Source: Actinomadura craniellae (GTDB lineage: Bacteria > Actinomycetota > Actinomycetes > Streptosporangiales > Streptosporangiaceae). Taken from it: a stretch of 64,000 bases of DNA. Both the position numbers and the translations under genes were made by a program. The notes under the pieces were generated by a model. That model saw nothing but the letters and a program-made list of their open reading frames with translations, made no database searches and was not told where the DNA came from. The DNA is taken from contig NZ_QLYX01000001.1 in the NCBI RefSeq assembly GCF_003289645.1, positions 186,001 to 250,000 of the forward strand, read 5' to 3'. Each line of letters opens with the position of its first letter. Positions within the stretch are counted from its first letter, which is position 1. Positions 44,108-51,997 of this stretch are shown here, piece after piece.

Positions 44108-44127
44108 GAGTTCCCTCCGCTCGAAAA

Positions 44128-44174
44128 ACTGTGTCCCATAGACACTGATATTTACTGTGTACTCTAGACACAGT
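44128..44174. promoter_or_regulatory. Paired TetR-type operators between divergent genes
   Basis: Two sites share the pattern ACTGTGTnnnnTAGACAC: 44128-44147, and 44154-44174, where ACTGTGT and ACACAGT are perfect 7-bp arms around a 7-base spacer. Their 26-bp spacing and position between the monooxygenase and the TetR gene suggest autoregulation and control of both genes. Confidence 0.72.
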
Positions 44175-44210
44175 TGATTCCGCAAGGCAGGATCGGGAGG
44201 GCCGGCAGAG

Positions 44211-44927
44211 ATGGGTGGCGAACACGCCGAGGTGGTGCGGCTGCTGTGGGGTCCGCACCCCAAACCCGCGCGCGGCCCCAGGCCGACACTCGACCTGGAG
44301 CGCATCGCGCGGGCCGGGGTCGAGATCGCCGACTCGAAGGGGTTGACCGATGTCTCCATGCAGCGGGTCGCCGCGAAACTGGGCGTGACCAAGATGGCGC
44401 TGTACCGGTACGTGCCGGGCAAGGTCGAGTTGGTCGCTCTGATGGTGGACGTCGCGATCGGCCCCTACCCGGCGGCGAAGGCGCGGCGCGGTGGCTGGCG
44501 TGAGCAACTGGAAGAATGGGCTCGCCGGCTGCTCGCTGTCTTTCGTCAGCACTCCTGGGTGCTGGACGCCACCGCCGGGCCGCGGATCATGGGGCCTGGA
44601 GAGCTGTCCTGGCTGGAGCGTGCCGTATCCGCCCTGGACGGCACCGGATTGAGCGGCGCCGAGCGGATGGACGCGGCTGTCCTGCTGGTCGGTCACGTAC
44701 GCGGCATCACCCAGCAGGCCCGTGCGGCAGGCCCCGCAGGCAACCCCGAAGCCCAACTGGGCGCCATCCTCGGCGATCTGATGCAGGCGCACGGCGAGCG
44801 ATTCCCCGCGCTCGCTGTGGCCTTCGCTTCAGCCGCCCAGTCCGACGGGCAAGATCAGGCATGGGATTTCGGCCTACAGCGGATCCTGGACGGCTTGGCC
44901 GCACTCATCGACCAGCGCGCACGTTGA
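44211..44927 (+). CDS. TetR-family transcriptional regulator
   Basis: The 238-residue protein has a helix-turn-helix (MQRVAAKLGVTKMALYRYVPGK) at about residues 46-67, preceded by the Arg/Pro-rich lead-in typical of TetR_C-type regulators, and an alpha-helical ligand-binding domain. The gene lies head to head with the FAD monooxygenase, and the operator-like palindromes in the gap begin 37 bp upstream of its start. It probably represses the monooxygenase and itself until a substrate-like ligand binds. The ATG at 44211 lacks a strong ribosome binding site but fits the family start. Confidence 0.9.
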   Translation: MGGEHAEVVRLLWGPHPKPARGPRPTLDLERIARAGVEIADSKGLTDVSMQRVAAKLGVTKMALYRYVPGKVELVALMVDVAIGPYPAAKARRGGWREQLEEWARRLLAVFRQHSWVLDATAGPRIMGPGELSWLERAVSALDGTGLSGAERMDAAVLLVGHVRGITQQARAAGPAGNPEAQLGAILGDLMQAHGERFPALAVAFASAAQSDGQDQAWDFGLQRILDGLAALIDQRAR

Positions 44928-44969
44928 CCGCGGTTTGGAGCACAGCCGTCCGGCTTCTGGGTTCCCCCT

Positions 44970-45037
44970 GATGCTGCTCCCGTTTGGCGGGCACGGGTGT
45001 TGGGAGAGATATGGTTCGACGATCTTCCGAAGGAGAT
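44970..45037 (+). repeat. IS-end-like repeat, copy 2
   Basis: This is the second copy of the repeat at 42511-42579, sharing GGGCACGGGTG and GGTTCGACGATCTT. It ends 8 bp before the start of an IS3-type orfA remnant. With copy 1 it brackets the monooxygenase/TetR pair in direct orientation. Confidence 0.65.
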
Positions 45038-45045
45038 CGTTCGTC

Positions 45046-45123
45046 GTGCCCAAGCCCTACCCGCCGGAGTTTCGGCGGCGTTCCCTGGACCCAGGGCTGA
45101 TGCGTTCCCGTAGGGCGAGATGA
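45046..45123 (+). pseudogene. IS3-family transposase orfA, 5' remnant
   Basis: From the GTG at 45046 the frame reads VPKPYPPEFRRR, the standard N-terminus of actinobacterial IS3-type OrfA proteins. It then diverges into unrelated sequence and stops after 25 codons. The rest of the element is missing. Confidence 0.65.
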
Positions 45124-45326
45124 TCGGCAGGTGACCCGGGGGTGCTCTGGAGCGTCGGGATTGCCGACCCTGTCCCCTTGGGGAACCATGTGGTCATGAG
45201 CGACGCCCATGACGGCCCGGCCCGGCCCGCGCCGCGTTCGCCGTCGGGCTTGCCCTGCTGGAGGGCCGGGCGACGGCGGCCCCCGACGACCCTTTCGAGG
45301 CCGCCCGCGGCGCCCTGATCTCGGCC

Positions 45327-45944
45327 GTGGACGCCGGTGACCCCGAGTGGTCGCCGCGTGCGGCGTACGTCCTGGGCATGGCCCTGTTCGACCGGGGCGA
45401 GATGGCCGGCGCCCGGATCTACTTCGACCGGGCGCGGCAGGCGGGCCATCCCGAGTGGTCGGTCGGTGGTCTGATCGGCCAGGCGCACCTGGCCGCACGC
45501 GAACGCCGTCGGAGTGAGGCCGCCCGGTTGTTCGGGCAGGTGATCGACGCCGGCCGGGAACGGTTCCTGGGGTCGGCCTGGTACAACCTCGGGGCCATCC
45601 ACCAGCAGGAACGCTCGTTCACCGAGGCGGCCAAGGCCTACCGCCGAGCGGTCGCGACCGGGGACGTGGAGTTCATGCCGAAGGCCGCGACCAACCTCGG
45701 GTTCGTGCTCGCCAACCACCTCGGCGACCCGGCAGGGGCCCGGCAGGCCTTCGAGGCGGCCATCGCCTCCAACGACCCCGAGCAGGCGCGGCTCGCCGCG
45801 CACAACCTACGCGCCATGGACGAGCTGGACCGATTGCGCCGCGCGGGCCTACCTCTGCCCTCAGGCGAGGACGGCGTCGATGTGTCCGTGCCTCAGAGCA
45901 AGGGCCGAGTCAAGCGCCGCTGGTGGTTCCCGCAAGGGCGCTAG
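45327..45944 (+). CDS. Tetratricopeptide-repeat protein
   Basis: The 205-residue frame contains four TPR/Sel1-like helical repeats, for example AAYVLGMALFDRGEMAGARI, SAWYNLGAIHQQERSFTEAA and AATNLGFVLANHLGDPAGAR. It is most likely a protein-protein interaction module. The frame stays open upstream to a stop at 45210-45212 but has no ATG, GTG or TTG before the GTG at 45327. An ATG at 45196 in another frame (MSDAHDGPAR) would join smoothly if one base were added or removed near 45213-45235. The true N-terminus is therefore uncertain, and the gene may be frameshifted or truncated by the neighbouring IS remnant. Confidence 0.7.
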   Translation: MDAGDPEWSPRAAYVLGMALFDRGEMAGARIYFDRARQAGHPEWSVGGLIGQAHLAARERRRSEAARLFGQVIDAGRERFLGSAWYNLGAIHQQERSFTEAAKAYRRAVATGDVEFMPKAATNLGFVLANHLGDPAGARQAFEAAIASNDPEQARLAAHNLRAMDELDRLRRAGLPLPSGEDGVDVSVPQSKGRVKRRWWFPQGR

Positions 45945-46379
45945 CCTGCCGCATCCCTGCTCGGGAGCCAGAGCCGACGCGTCCTCTCGCTCAGGCAGTG
46001 CAGGTCAAGCGGCGCCGCACCGACACGGTGACCGGCAAGACCACCACGGGACAGGAGAGCGTTAACTGCGGGAGATCAGAACTGATCAGATCTTTCCGGA
46101 ACGGCTTCCTAGAGAGCTGAGGATGGGTTTTTGAGCTGGGCGAATGCCTGGAAGCCTTGCGTCGTTGGGATGGTGGATGGTGTTCACACCGAAGAGGTCA
46201 CGGGTTCGGCCAAGTCTTCGTGTGCTTGTTGTTCCAGTTCACTGCGGCGTTCGTGCGGTGTTCGCCGCTGGACGTGACCCAAACCGTCCGTACTACGAGG
46301 AGAGTCCCGGGGCAGCCCGCAGATGACGGGGTCGGCGGCGACGGTGGAAGTGGGGCTGGACGGTCCGGCGGGCCCGTCG
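45945..46379. other. Intergenic region with a dispersed repeat
   Basis: I see no supported gene in this 435-bp stretch. It contains one copy of a dispersed repeat (46061-46146). On the minus strand a short frame ending in NWNNKHTKTWPNP may be a decayed transposase tail, which I cannot confirm. Confidence 0.5.
46061..46146 (+). repeat. Dispersed ~85-bp repeat, copy 1
   Basis: The sequence (core GGAGATCAGAACTGATCAGA) recurs at 50564-50649 at about 70% identity by eye, in the same orientation. The GATCAGA/CTGATC core is itself palindromic. It is a probable end of a decayed insertion sequence or a MITE-like element. Confidence 0.55.
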
Positions 46380-46997
46380 TCAGCTTTCCGCAGGGCTTGC
46401 CGGGATGCGGTGCTGCGCGGCCGGGACCGGGGTCTTGATGCGCAGGATGCGGCGGGCGATGGCGTAGAGCCCGTGCCGGAGTTCGGCGTCGTCGAGGTGG
46501 GCCAGGAAGGGGCTGGCGGCGGCGGAGACGAGGCCGTGGCTGGTGACGAGGCCGATCATCAGGGTGTGGAGGTGGGGGTCGGGTCCGCTCAGGAGCATGC
46601 CGACGCGCTGTGCGAGGTCGAGCATGTCGGGCCGGGTTTCCATGTGCCGCCGGATGGCGGGGTCGAACTGGAACGCGAAGAGCAGGTCGCGGTTGTCGAT
46701 GAGGAGATCGATGATGCCGAGCAGGACGGTGTCGACCTGGTCGGCTCGGCGGCGTTGCTTCTCGGCGGCTTCGACGACGGTGGCCAGCCGGCGGAGTTGG
46801 GGGGTCACCACCGCCTCGATGAGGTCTTCCTTGTTCTGGAAGTGGTAGTAGACGGCCGCTTTGGTGACGCCGATCTCGTCGGCGAGCATTTGGAGCGAGG
46901 TGCCGTTGACGCCGTGCCGGACGAACAGGCCGACGGCGGCTTCGACCAGCCGTTCTCGCACCACTCCCGCAGGGTTCCTCGGGGCCACCTGCGGCAC
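46380..46997 (-). CDS. TetR-family transcriptional regulator
   Basis: The 205-residue protein has the helix-turn-helix LQMLADEIGVTKAAVYYHFQNKEDL at residues ~35-60 and a helical C-terminal domain (TetR_C type, with FAFQFDPAIRRHMETRP). It starts at a GTG 27 bp after the stop of the PucR-type gene and is transcribed in the same direction, so the two form an operon. Its likely binding site is the 41-bp palindrome at 48323-48363 upstream of that operon. The ligand is unknown. Confidence 0.88.
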   Translation of the reverse strand: MPQVAPRNPAGVVRERLVEAAVGLFVRHGVNGTSLQMLADEIGVTKAAVYYHFQNKEDLIEAVVTPQLRRLATVVEAAEKQRRRADQVDTVLLGIIDLLIDNRDLLFAFQFDPAIRRHMETRPDMLDLAQRVGMLLSGPDPHLHTLMIGLVTSHGLVSAAASPFLAHLDDAELRHGLYAIARRILRIKTPVPAAQHRIPASPAES

Positions 46998-47024
46998 CTT
47001 AGCAATACGGTGCGGTGCAGGGCC

Positions 47025-48293
47025 TCACCTGACGGCTTGGGCGGTGGCGGTGGGCTGTTGCCGTCGGTGGAGGTGCTTGCGTTGCTTGGGCCTGCGGCGG
47101 CGAAAGGTGAGCCGGCGGGAGCGGAGGGCGAGCTGGATCTCGAAGCGCCAGTCGGGGTCGTCGAGCAGGCCGGGGAACAGGTCGCCGAGTTGGCGCATGC
47201 GGTTGCGGACGGTCTGCGGGTGGACGTGCAACCGGGCTGCGGCTTTGACCACCGAGTTGCCGGAGTCGATCCAGACGAGGAGCGTTTCGCAGAGGCGGTC
47301 GCGTTGCTTGGCGTTGAGGGCGGCGAAGGGGGCCAGCGCGCGCCGGCGGAGGACCTGTAGGCAGAGGTCGTCGCTGAGCAGGTACATCGTGGCGAGGTGG
47401 TCTTCGCAGCGGAGGTGCTCGCCGGAAAGGAGACCTTGGGATCTCAGGGTCAGTGCCTGGCGGGCCATGGCCAGTGAGCGTGCCGTCTCCTCCAGCGGGA
47501 CGGTGGCTCCGAGGGCGAACGCCACGCCCGTGAACTCGCGGTGCAGGCTGTGGAAGCGTGCCGGTGACGGGAAGCCGGGGACGAGCAGGCACGGGTCGGA
47601 GCGCTTCAGATCGGCGAGGATGTCGGGATCCAGCGCGGGAGAGATCACGTGCGGGGCGTCGTAGTCCTCGCTGATCGCCACACATGTCACGGTTTCGGGC
47701 AGGGGCCATCGCGCCTTGAGGGAAAGCTCGGCCAGGCGCGTCCGGAGGGAGTGGGCGGGTTCGGTCAGCAGCCGTCGCAGCAGCTGTTGCCGCGCGTGCT
47801 CGAGGGTGCCGGCCGTCTGGACGCTGAGCTCGGTGAACGCGCCGACCGACAGCGCGGTCATCTCGTCGGAGAAGGTGAAGACGCTGTCGGCCAGCAGGTA
47901 CATCAGGTCGGAGGCGATATCGGCCTCGTGCCCGATCCGGGCGAAGCGTCGCCAGGTGACGCGGGCGCTGATCCGGTAGGCGGCCTGGAGGGAGTCGAGG
48001 CTGCGGCTTTCGAGGAACTCGCCCCGGCCGAGGGCCCGGTAGAACTCGGAGCTCTGGCTTTCGATGGGCGATCCGGCGATGAACCGGGTGAGGAGCTGGT
48101 GCAGTCCTTTCTCGATTCGGGCCCGGACGGGCTCGCAGAGCGCCCCCTTCAGCGGTGCGGCGTACTCGGGGATCTGGTCGCGGATCTCCTCGACGACCTC
48201 CGCCGCCAGCGAGGGTAGTTCGGGGTAGAGAAGGGCGGTGACCTCGAGACCTGCGGGGCCGAGGCCCACCGCGTCGTTCCAGGGTTCGAACAT
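47025..48293 (-). CDS. PucR-family transcriptional regulator
   Basis: This 422-residue regulator has an N-terminal helical region (residues ~10-150), a central GGDEF-like PucR domain and the C-terminal PucR helix-turn-helix, seen as AAARLHVHPQTVRNRMRQLG around residues 360-380, which is the family hallmark. The final ~25 residues are Arg/Gln-rich and unusual. The ATG at 48293 is preceded by GAGAGG. It is first in an operon with a TetR gene and lies 30 bp from a large palindrome, suggesting that the TetR protein controls both. PucR proteins often govern catabolic or secondary-metabolite genes; no obvious target is adjacent. Confidence 0.88.
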   Translation of the reverse strand: MFEPWNDAVGLGPAGLEVTALLYPELPSLAAEVVEEIRDQIPEYAAPLKGALCEPVRARIEKGLHQLLTRFIAGSPIESQSSEFYRALGRGEFLESRSLDSLQAAYRISARVTWRRFARIGHEADIASDLMYLLADSVFTFSDEMTALSVGAFTELSVQTAGTLEHARQQLLRRLLTEPAHSLRTRLAELSLKARWPLPETVTCVAISEDYDAPHVISPALDPDILADLKRSDPCLLVPGFPSPARFHSLHREFTGVAFALGATVPLEETARSLAMARQALTLRSQGLLSGEHLRCEDHLATMYLLSDDLCLQVLRRRALAPFAALNAKQRDRLCETLLVWIDSGNSVVKAAARLHVHPQTVRNRMRQLGDLFPGLLDDPDWRFEIQLALRSRRLTFRRRRPKQRKHLHRRQQPTATAQAVR

Positions 48294-48322
48294 GGGGGTC
48301 CTCTCGCTGCTCGGCCCCAGAT

Positions 48323-48363
48323 GTTAAACGATCGGCTAGGAATCATCTAGCCGATCGTTTAAC
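48323..48363. promoter_or_regulatory. 41-bp perfect palindrome, probable TetR operator
   Basis: Arms of 17 bp, GTTAAACGATCGGCTAG and its exact complement, enclose 7 bases. Each arm contains the smaller palindrome CGATCG, so two dimers could bind. It lies directly upstream of the PucR-TetR operon and faces a non-coding stretch on the other side. Confidence 0.8.
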
Positions 48364-48677
48364 AAAATCGAGTGGTCTTCAGCCTGACCACCGGACGTTC
48401 GCTCCCTCTGCCATGCCGGAGGGAGCGACAGCGGGGAGACGAACCCCCAGATCAGGGCATCGGTGTCGATGCTCTGCCCGGCAACGGCCACTTCCGCTTC
48501 CAGAAGTGGCCGCTACGGGTAGAGGAGCCTGCCTCTACCCGTAGCGGCACATGTAGGCCGAGGCCACGGGGTGTCATGCGAAGGATGATCCGGCTCGCGG
48601 TCTCACGCGGCGTGTCCGCGTCGGAGGCCGGTATGGGCCGTCGTCCCGAAGAGGGCCGACCGGCCGGCGGTGGGCGT
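48364..48677. other. Non-coding stretch with overlapping hairpins
   Basis: No gene is supported in this 314-bp stretch. It contains the two overlapping hairpins at 48486-48548 and faces the large palindrome. It may once have carried the divergent target gene of the TetR/PucR regulators. Confidence 0.5.
48486..48548. terminator. Two overlapping hairpins (terminator or attenuator-like)
   Basis: Hairpin 1 has arms GGCCACTTC (48486-48494) and GAAGTGGCC (48503-48511). Hairpin 2 has 17-bp arms, GCCGCTACGGGTAGAGG (48509-48525) and its exact complement (48532-48548), with a 6-base loop. The two share bases 48509-48511, so the full stems cannot form at the same time. The stronger hairpin 2 is a good terminator for the leftward esterase gene, whose stop is 130 bp away. 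Confidence 0.6.
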
Positions 48678-50255
48678 TCAGCGGTTCCAGAGGTGGCACT
48701 TGTGGTCGGCGGCGAACGTGGTGAACGGCGCCGTGCCCTGGGAGGTCAGCCGCTGCACCTGGGGGGAGGCGGGGGTGAAGGCGGGCCAGTTCGGAGTGCC
48801 GGAACCGTTGGGGTTGCCGGTCCTGGCAAAGGTGGTCCAGTAGCTGACCATCTGGTTCGACAGCCGTTGCTGGTCGTTGTTGAGGCCGAGGATCAGCGGG
48901 ATGCCGTTGAGGTTCTTGAACAGGTACCACACGTCGGAGGCGTGGTAGGAGCCCAGCGGCATCAGCGGGTCGAAGTCGGCCAGCGGCGGTGCCGGGTCGG
49001 CGAACTCGTAGGCGTAGACCCGCTGCCCGGGATTGGCGGCGGCGTTCTGGTTGGCGGCCAGGGCGGGGCAGGCGAAGAGGACATCGGTGGTCACCGCGGA
49101 CACGGCTTCGTTGGCGTTGTCGGCGGACGCCGGCGGGTAGGCGGCCAGTACCTGCGGGGCGTTGTCCCCGGCCCTGAACCGGATCTCGGTCCTGAGGTCG
49201 TCGGCGGTGGCGTTGCGGAGTTTGGTCAGGTGGTAGTTGAGGGCCGTGAACAGCTTGCCCTCGTTCCTGGTGCTGCCGGAGATGAGCGGCACCTTGTTGT
49301 AGCGCCCGGCCGCCAGCGCGGTCAGGGTCGGTTCCCTGATCACTTTGCCGTCGATCATCGGCATCCAGCTCAGCGGTGAGGGCCCGAACAGGCCGAGCAC
49401 GTCAACGGGGAAGTCTCCGGGCTGCTTGCCGCGCAGGCAGGCCACGACCGTGGCGGGGTCGGTGCAGCCCACCTGCTTCGCGAACTCCGCGCCGGTCTTG
49501 TAGGCCGTCTGGGCCGGGGCCGGGCCGAGGGTGCTGGTGCAGGCGCCGCTCTGGGAGATGGCCTTGTGGAACAGGCCCGCCGCGCCCGGTGACAGCAGTT
49601 GCATGCAGACGCTGTGACCGCCCGCCGACTCGCCGGTCAGGGTGACGTTGCCCGGATTGCCACCGAATTTTTCGATGTTGTCGCGTACCCAGCGCAGGGC
49701 GGCCTGCTGGTCGAGCAGCCCGTAGTTACCGGTCGTCCCCGACTCCTCGGCCAGCTCCGGCAGCGCCATGAAACCGAGCGGCCCGAGCCGGTAGTTCACC
49801 GTCACCACGATGACCTTGCCCTGGGCGACCAGCGGCGCCGGGTCGTACCCCGAACCCCACCCCGCCACGTAGGCGCCGCCGGGCAGCCACACCATCACCG
49901 GCAGGTTCCTCGACTCCGCCACCGGCGGGGTGTGGACGTTGAGCACCAGGCAGTCCTCACCGCCCAGACCAAGCTGGGGGCAGAAGTCGCCCTCCCTGGT
50001 GGCGTCCCGGACACCCTGCCACGGGGTGACCGGCTGCGGCGGGCGGAAACGCCGGTTCCCGGCTGTTGACGCCGCGTACGGCACCCCCAGGAACCGGCGC
50101 CCGTCCCCGTTGACCTTCCCGCGCAGGGTCCCGTCCTGCACCGTCACCGTGTCACCGGGCGCCCGCGCCCACGCCAGTACCGGTGTTGAGAGCGTCGCGA
50201 CCCCGACCAGCGTCACCGCGGCCAGGGCCGCGAGCACAGCCCGAACGAACTGCAT
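48678..50255 (-). CDS. Secreted type-B carboxylesterase/lipase
   Basis: This 525-residue alpha/beta hydrolase of the carboxylesterase (COesterase) family has an N-terminal signal peptide (LAALAAVTLVGVATLSTPVLA, cut to follow an AWA site). The catalytic serine lies in TGESAGGHS (~residue 220), the acid is probably Glu in STRNEGKLF, and the histidine is in GSYHASDVWYLF near residue 435. The oxyanion-hole motif is VWLPGGAYVAGWG, and paired cysteines (EDCLVLN, GACTSTLG) suggest an extracellular disulphide-bonded enzyme. The ATG at 50255 has GGAGG upstream. It should hydrolyse ester substrates outside the cell; the natural substrate is unknown. The gene stands alone. Confidence 0.92.
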   Translation of the reverse strand: MQFVRAVLAALAAVTLVGVATLSTPVLAWARAPGDTVTVQDGTLRGKVNGDGRRFLGVPYAASTAGNRRFRPPQPVTPWQGVRDATREGDFCPQLGLGGEDCLVLNVHTPPVAESRNLPVMVWLPGGAYVAGWGSGYDPAPLVAQGKVIVVTVNYRLGPLGFMALPELAEESGTTGNYGLLDQQAALRWVRDNIEKFGGNPGNVTLTGESAGGHSVCMQLLSPGAAGLFHKAISQSGACTSTLGPAPAQTAYKTGAEFAKQVGCTDPATVVACLRGKQPGDFPVDVLGLFGPSPLSWMPMIDGKVIREPTLTALAAGRYNKVPLISGSTRNEGKLFTALNYHLTKLRNATADDLRTEIRFRAGDNAPQVLAAYPPASADNANEAVSAVTTDVLFACPALAANQNAAANPGQRVYAYEFADPAPPLADFDPLMPLGSYHASDVWYLFKNLNGIPLILGLNNDQQRLSNQMVSYWTTFARTGNPNGSGTPNWPAFTPASPQVQRLTSQGTAPFTTFAADHKCHLWNR

Positions 50256-50563
50256 CAGACACGCACCTCCAGCAGAATTGGATTTCCAAGACCCGCTAAT
50301 CGGGATCTCAAAGACACCGGATGGTACGTACATCGAAAATTGGTACGGATTGCCCAGATGGAATACTTAATTGAGATTTACTTGTCATGTTCAGCGACCC
50401 CACCGGCCTGCCATCCCAGCGCCAGACCTCAGCCCACCATCCCGAACGTGCTGGTCGTAGGCCGATACGCGGTGCCGCACCGGGACCCAACGCATGTGCT
50501 CCGGGCCAAGCGCCGCTCCGTACTGTTATTACGATGTGCAGTCGTTCTGCGGGGCAGTGGAGT

Positions 50564-50649
50564 GTTGATCGCAGGAGATCAGAGCTGATCTGATCTTCCT
50601 GGGACGGCTTTCTGCGGAACTGAAGGTGAGCCTTTGAACTGAGTGAGTA
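50564..50649 (+). repeat. Dispersed ~85-bp repeat, copy 2
   Basis: This is the second copy of the repeat at 46061-46146 (core GGAGATCAGAGCTGATC), in the same orientation about 4.5 kb apart. The two copies bracket the TetR/PucR/esterase block. Confidence 0.55.
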
Positions 50650-50809
50650 CCCCGTGCTGCAACGGCACTCGTTCAGGGGTAGAAGATGGCGAGATGGGCG
50701 CGGATGACGGCGGCGCCGGAGCCGGTGAGCCAGTCGGTGAGGGTGCGCAGTGTCTCGATGTCGGAGTGCCAGCGGCGACCAGCCTGCCAGCGCTTTTGGT
50801 CTCGGTGAT

Positions 50810-50899
50810 TGCGCTCCCGCACTCGTGGGGGTGGTCCCGAAACCCTCTCCCTGAAGGCGCGCAAGCTCTACTGCTCCCCGCGCACACGGGGGCGGTCCC
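50810..50899 (+). CRISPR. Relic of a type I-E-like CRISPR array (two repeats, one 32-base spacer)
   Basis: Two 29-base repeats, 50810-50838 and 50871-50899, flank a 32-base spacer, exactly the geometry of type I-E arrays. The second reads CTGCTCCCCGCG, then CACACGGGGG and CGGTCCC, very close to actinomycete I-E repeats with their CCCCG/CGGGG stem. The first is more decayed but keeps GTGGGGGTGGTCCC. No third repeat follows at the next expected position (50932), and no cas gene is visible, so this is a dead or orphan fragment. Confidence 0.62.
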
Positions 50900-50964
50900 T
50901 CTTCAGGATGGTCCTTCCCAGGCCCGCCGTCCGGGCGCGGTCACCTGATCAAGGGATCTGTGGT

Positions 50965-51789
50965 TCAGGGTTTCCGGCCGATCCCGCCGATGACCCAGAA
51001 GCCGGTGGTGTCGACGGTGGGTTCGCCGGGTCCGGGCCGCCAGTCGGGCAAGGGGACCATCCCAGGTGGCACCGGCTGGAGGCCGTCCATGAAACGCTCC
51101 ACCTCCTTCCTGGAACGGGCGTTCCCCCGGCGTTTGCTTTTGATCACTCCCTGGTCCTGGAAGAGGTCGGCGAGTGCGGCGGTGATCTCGGGGCGGACGT
51201 CGCCGATCGGATGGCTGATCAGTAGGTACCCGCAGCCGGAGGGCAGACGGTCGACGGTGCGCCGGACCATCGTGGTGGCGAGGTCGTCCTCGGTGATGAC
51301 GGCGAGCAGCGACTGCATCAGGATCGCCACCGGCCGGTCCAGGTCGATGAGCTGGACGAGTTCTGGGTGGTCCAGCATCTGGTCGGGGTCGCGGGCGTCG
51401 GCCTGGACGTAGCGGACCGAGTCGTGGACCTCGGCGAGCGCTCGCCCGTGCGTCACCACGACGGGATCGATGTCCACGCAGGCGACCTTCGCGTCCGGGG
51501 CGATCGGCCGGACCACCTCGTGCAGGCTGTGCGGGGCGGGTATCCCGCCCCCGACGTCGATGAACTGCTGGACTCCCGCCTCGACCAGGAACCGCACGGC
51601 ACGGTCGGTGAACTTGCGGAGCTCGCGGATGAGCACCATGATCTCCGGCGCGATCTCCAGGGCTAGTTCGGCGAGCGCACGGTCGGGCGCGAAATTGTCC
51701 TTGCCGCCGGAGAACCGGTTGAACACCCGGGCCTCGGCGGGCATCGCGGGATCGAACCTCGGCAGGTAGGAGGGCTCCGGCGAAATCAT
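50965..51789 (-). CDS. SAM-dependent methyltransferase (Methyltransf_19/DUF574 family)
   Basis: The 274-residue protein has the family pattern PAEARVFNRFSGGKDNFAPD near the start, the SAM-binding glycine motif FIDVGGGIPA (~residue 80), the acidic motif KVACVDIDPVV and the RYVQADARDP region. The C-terminus ends in DTTGFWVIGGIGRK as usual for this actinobacterial family. The physiological substrate is unknown. Members are abundant in actinomycetes, often beside XRE/DUF397 genes. It stands alone here, with its own short promoter region on the right. Confidence 0.88.
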   Translation of the reverse strand: MISPEPSYLPRFDPAMPAEARVFNRFSGGKDNFAPDRALAELALEIAPEIMVLIRELRKFTDRAVRFLVEAGVQQFIDVGGGIPAPHSLHEVVRPIAPDAKVACVDIDPVVVTHGRALAEVHDSVRYVQADARDPDQMLDHPELVQLIDLDRPVAILMQSLLAVITEDDLATTMVRRTVDRLPSGCGYLLISHPIGDVRPEITAALADLFQDQGVIKSKRRGNARSRKEVERFMDGLQPVPPGMVPLPDWRPGPGEPTVDTTGFWVIGGIGRKP

Positions 51790-51997
51790 CGAGTCATGCT
51801 AGCCCCGCATTCGCCTATGACTCGGGCAGACAAGTTTGTTCGGCACCTGTCAACCCGTACGGATTCCGCAGTTTCGTTTGCTGCCTGGAGCCGTGACAGT
51901 CGGTGGCCACCTTGGCGGACTGCGACTTGTCGAGCTTGCCGGAGGCGTTCAGGAAGCTGTTGAGGGCGCGCTGACATGGAAGATCGGCGCGGCGGCG

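Larger units (their letters stand above)
44928..45326. other. Intergenic scar with an IS3-type remnant
   Basis: This region holds IS-end-like repeat copy 2, the first codons of an IS3-type orfA, and the possibly frameshifted lead-in of the TPR gene. No complete gene is supported before 45327. Confidence 0.55.
50256..50964. other. Long non-coding region with repeat and CRISPR relics
   Basis: This 709-bp stretch between the esterase and methyltransferase genes holds no supported gene. It contains copy 2 of the dispersed repeat (50564-50649), a minus-strand fragment ending in RTLTDWLTGSGAAVIRAHLA at 50673 that may be a decayed coding piece, and the CRISPR relic at 50810-50899. Confidence 0.6.

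Noticed and set aside
50673-50864. Minus-strand frame ending in RTLTDWLTGSGAAVIRAHLA as a transposase
   Set aside because: Its first part is a translation of the CRISPR-like repeat, and no DDE or other catalytic motif is visible. It is mentioned only as a possible remnant.
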